A stretch of DNA of 64,000 bases from CBDBIK01 sp965206145. GTDB lineage: Bacteria > Pseudomonadota > Alphaproteobacteria > TMED109. Position numbers and translations under genes: made by a program. Below are positions 61,165 through 64,000 of the stretch, one piece after another; within the stretch, counting starts at the first letter, position 1; every line of letters starts with the position of its first letter. The notes under the pieces are model-generated. The model searched no databases. It was not told where the DNA came from and worked only from the letters and a program-made list of their open reading frames with translations. The stretch covers positions 434,001 through 498,000 of the forward strand of contig CBDBIK010000002.1 of NCBI GenBank assembly GCA_965206145.1. The letters are read 5' to 3'.

Positions 61165-62858
61165 TCCGCGTTCTTCTGTTGTGGGTCCGCAAACTCGTGT
61201 TCCATCGTCTCGCGCATCACCATTTTCATCGCCTTGCCCGTCGCGGTCACAGGAAACTCCTCCACGAACCTAACGTGCTCGGGAATTTTGTAGTGGGCAA
61301 TCGCTCCTCGACAATGTTCGCGCAAACCCTCCGCCTCGAGTGAGGCTTCTTCGTGGAGAATCACCCAGGCACACAAAGATTCTCCAAGCCGTTGCTCCGT
61401 CATCCCGAATACCTGCACGTCTCGAATCGCAGGATGCTTGTGGAGGAATTCCTCCACTTCCCTTGGATAGATGTTCTCGCCACCGCGGATCACCATGTCC
61501 TTTGCGCGCCCGACGATCCTTGCAAAACCGCCTTCGTCGATAGTCGCAAGGTCTCCAGTGTGCATCCAACCATCTGCATTGATCGCCTCGCGCGTTCTTT
61601 GCTCATCACCCCAGTAGCCCTTCATCACCGCGTAGCCACGAATCAGAAGCTCTCCCGTGACGTTTCGGGGAACGCTCGCTCCTTTTTCGTCCACTACTTT
61701 CGCCTCGACATGCGGATGCGCGACGCCAGCCGTGCCCACCCGGCGCTCGAGCGGATGGTCGCGACGAGTCTGGAAGGTCACCGGACTCGTCTCGGTCATG
61801 CCGTAGCAGATGGTGATCTCTGGGATGTGCATTTCATCCGTGACCCGAACCATCAGCTCCCTCGGACACGGTGCACCTGCCATGATCCCGGTCCTAAGCG
61901 AGGAGAGATCCGCTTCTGTGCGCGCAGGATCATCAAGCATGGCCACGAACATTGTTGGCACCCCGTAGACGACCGTGCACCGTTCGCTCCCGAGGACACC
62001 CAGCGTTCGTTCCGCACTGAAGCCTTCACCCGAAAACACCGCGACGGCACCCTTGAGAACGGTCATCAGGCTTCCCATCACCATCCCAAAGCAGTGATAG
62101 AGCGGGACGGGCAAGCAAACGCGATCCGTCTCCCCCACCCCAAGAACCTCGCCGACAAACCAAGCGTTGTTCACGATGTTGCGGTGGGTGAGCGTGGCTC
62201 CTTTGGGAAGGCCGGTCGTTCCGCTTGTGAACTGGATATTGACTGCGGCATCGGCATCGAGCTCAGACGCGATCTGCTCAAGCAGGGCGAAATTCGGTGG
62301 GGTGGAGGCAATATCTTCAAAGGCAAATGTACCTTCGCATTCCCCGTCCATGCGGATCACAAAACGGAGATCAGGTACCGCCGTTGCGGAAAGCTCCCCG
62401 GGCGGACAGTCCGAGAGCTCAAATGCAATCTCTCGCAGCATCTCCAGGTAGTCGGAGGTGCGAAAGCGGGAGGCAAGCACGAGCGCCCTGCATCCAACGC
62501 TCGCCAAAGCGTGTTGCAACTCACCGGGACGGTAGGCGGGATTGATCGTCACAAGCACAAGCCCGATACGGGCCGTTGCGAACTGGACAAGCAACCACTC
62601 CGGCCGGTTGGGGGCCCAGATTCCGACACGATCTCCGGGGCGAAGACCGAGTCTCAAAAAACCCGTCGCCAATGCATCCACCCTTTCCCTGAAGGCGGCG
62701 TAGGTCCATCGGACGCCATGCTCCGGGAACACCGCTGCTTCGTAATCTGGAAAGCGGGAGGCTGTTTCCAACAGTGCCTCCCCGATCGTCGTATCGAGAA
62801 GCGGTGCGTCGGTATCGCCAATGACTTCCGAGAGCGGTGCGGAACTTTCCTGGTCCAT
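61161..62858 (-). CDS. AMP-forming acyl-CoA ligase
   Basis: A 565-residue ANL-superfamily enzyme. The P-loop-like TSGTTGLPKG is at 211-220, followed by GYWGDEQRT, GWMHTGDLA, the hinge GRAKDMVIRGGENIYP, and the C-terminal catalytic Lys in PVTATGKAMK. It activates a carboxylic acid as adenylate and transfers it to CoA. The closest style is medium-chain fatty acyl-CoA synthetases, but chain length cannot be set. It lies between the MlrC-like gene (9-base gap) and the decarboxylase gene (4-base overlap). Confidence 0.92.
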   Translation of the reverse strand: MDQESSAPLSEVIGDTDAPLLDTTIGEALLETASRFPDYEAAVFPEHGVRWTYAAFRERVDALATGFLRLGLRPGDRVGIWAPNRPEWLLVQFATARIGLVLVTINPAYRPGELQHALASVGCRALVLASRFRTSDYLEMLREIAFELSDCPPGELSATAVPDLRFVIRMDGECEGTFAFEDIASTPPNFALLEQIASELDADAAVNIQFTSGTTGLPKGATLTHRNIVNNAWFVGEVLGVGETDRVCLPVPLYHCFGMVMGSLMTVLKGAVAVFSGEGFSAERTLGVLGSERCTVVYGVPTMFVAMLDDPARTEADLSSLRTGIMAGAPCPRELMVRVTDEMHIPEITICYGMTETSPVTFQTRRDHPLERRVGTAGVAHPHVEAKVVDEKGASVPRNVTGELLIRGYAVMKGYWGDEQRTREAINADGWMHTGDLATIDEGGFARIVGRAKDMVIRGGENIYPREVEEFLHKHPAIRDVQVFGMTEQRLGESLCAWVILHEEASLEAEGLREHCRGAIAHYKIPEHVRFVEEFPVTATGKAMKMVMRETMEHEFADPQQKNAE

Positions 62859-62867
62859 TTTTTCGCC

Positions 62868-64000
62868 TCAGGCAGCGGGCATGCGCCGAACATCGGGACG
62901 CAACCTGCGGTAGGCAAGCGCATCGTGGTTTACAGGGTTGAGCCCCGGTGCATCCGCGACAAGCATTGCCTTTGCGTGGGCGAAATCCGCCCGGAAGTGT
63001 ACCGAGCTCTTGAGCACCATCACGCGGCAGCCATCCGGATCAATCCCAACATGACGAAACATCGACCTGTCGGCTGCCTGCATGCGCTCCGAAGCCACGG
63101 CGATCTCGACCCCGCCGTAACGCAGTGCGGCCATCGGACCGAGCTCCATCGCCGAGCCTTTGAACATCGGACCCGTCGCCATAAAAGAGCCATCGCTAAC
63201 GGACATCACCTTGACGCGTCCCCGGAAGGGTCTTCGGTTGCTTTTGCCACCAAGATTGACATCGATTTCCGAACCAGCTCCGGCTTCGCACGCCGCTACT
63301 GCGGTCGCTGGATCATGGAAGACCCCGATGGCCAGCCTATCCGCACGGGAGGCGACGAGAGCTTCGAGCATTCCCGTTGTGTCGGAGGCCCCTCCCGCGC
63401 CTGCGTTATCACGCGTGTCAGCAATCACGACAAGACCATCTTCAGCTTCGGATATCCGCAGCGCCTCGGTGACGGCAGCACCGGGTGAGAGAATCGGTCG
63501 AGAGAAAGCACTCTCCGAGCGGGCGAGATCGTCCGCCACCTGGACAACCGCTCTGCGAGCCTGTTCTTCATCCGCGGCGTACGCAAAGACACTGGGCCCT
63601 GCCTCGTTGACGTCCGCCGGCGGAAAACCCATGGCCAGGGAGAGCGTGTGTACTTGCCCCTCGCTTGTGGCCACGAGTTCATAGAGACCGCGAGCAGGCT
63701 CCTCCATCGTCGACTGGCAGACGATGGGAACAAGGTATTCCCCCCGAGCGAGAAACCGGGCCGGAGGACGTCCCACCGCCACTTCTGGTAGGGCGGAATG
63801 AAATACCTTGAGCACCCGCCTACCCGTTTCCGCCATGTCCACGTGCGGATAAGTCCTGAACGCAACCAACGCGTCTGCCGATTCCAACATCCGATCGCTT
63901 ACGTTGGCGTGCAGATCCAGGGCCGCGACGATCGCGACACGCTCGCCCACTGTCTCGCGCACCATCGCGAGCATCGTCCCGTCGCCGTCAAGCTCATGCT
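62868..64000 (-). CDS. M81-family metallopeptidase (MlrC-like), 5' end cut
   Basis: At least 376 residues of an MlrC/microcystinase C-like protein; the frame is open to the window edge (HELDGDGT precedes the first internal ATG at 63974). ALDLHANVSDRM near the start and DTRDNAGAGGASDTTGML are family signatures, with His and Asp residues of the zinc site. MlrC cleaves linearised microcystin peptides, but most homologues have unknown substrates. It is the upstream gene of an operon with the acyl-CoA ligase and decarboxylase. Confidence 0.88.
   Translation of the reverse strand, partial: HELDGDGTMLAMVRETVGERVAIVAALDLHANVSDRMLESADALVAFRTYPHVDMAETGRRVLKVFHSALPEVAVGRPPARFLARGEYLVPIVCQSTMEEPARGLYELVATSEGQVHTLSLAMGFPPADVNEAGPSVFAYAADEEQARRAVVQVADDLARSESAFSRPILSPGAAVTEALRISEAEDGLVVIADTRDNAGAGGASDTTGMLEALVASRADRLAIGVFHDPATAVAACEAGAGSEIDVNLGGKSNRRPFRGRVKVMSVSDGSFMATGPMFKGSAMELGPMAALRYGGVEIAVASERMQAADRSMFRHVGIDPDGCRVMVLKSSVHFRADFAHAKAMLVADAPGLNPVNHDALAYRRLRPDVRRMPAA

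Noticed and set aside
61353..63488. 711-codon plus-strand open frame opposite the acyl-CoA ligase and MlrC genes
   Set aside because: It spans two well-conserved minus-strand genes and their junction and has the irregular composition of a shadow frame.

Overview
The window looks like a chromosome segment from an alphaproteobacterium of fairly high G+C. The signs are the gene order rpoB-rpoC-rpsL-rpsG-fusA-tuf-rpsJ through secY-adk without interruption, the mdh-sucC-sucD operon, a FabI-type enoyl reductase, a MoxR/DUF58/BatA-DUF4159 cluster, the divergent anmK/tyrS pair and glnE. Several promoters can be read, with TTG-type -35 boxes and TAGGnT or TATGAT -10 boxes. No tRNA, rRNA, CRISPR array, insertion sequence or phage gene was recognised.

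Layout. 1-2.2 kb: TCA-cycle operon mdh-sucC-sucD (minus strand, sucD cut by the edge). 2.3-5.3 kb: a TonB-dependent receptor of clearly lower G+C and an acylphosphatase. 5.3-5.8 kb: a SnoaL-like protein with no ordinary start codon at its good ribosome binding site. 5.8-10 kb: a tightly overlapping operon mtnA, class II aldolase/SDR fusion, MDR oxidoreductase, which resembles a DHAP-shunt type salvage route. 10-12 kb: fabI and aroC (plus). 12-37 kb: one long minus-strand block encoding RNA polymerase beta and beta', the str, S10 and spc ribosomal protein genes, secY and adk. The block has neither rplKAJL before rpoB nor rpsM-rpsK-rpoA-rplQ after adk.

37-39 kb: a secreted HNH nuclease with an Excalibur domain and a Tat-exported intradiol dioxygenase-like protein. 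39-45.8 kb: a four-gene MoxR ATPase/DUF58/BatA-DUF4159/membrane protein operon. 46-48 kb: pyrD (apparent CTG start) coupled to a HAD hydrolase. 48-50.5 kb: anmK and tyrS. 50.5-57.7 kb: a giant AsmA/YhdP-like protein, glnE and bcp. 57.7-59.6 kb: a class III sirtuin and prfB, the latter with an intact programmed +1 frameshift site. 59.7-64 kb: an operon of an MlrC-type peptidase (cut by the edge), an acyl-CoA ligase and an aromatic amino acid decarboxylase-like enzyme.

The most unusual items are the roughly 170-190 residue expansion inside RpoB, substitutions in its rifampicin region, long charged tails on four ribosomal proteins (L3, S3, S5, L15), the mtnA/aldolase-SDR/MDR operon, and apparent CTG and ATA initiation.
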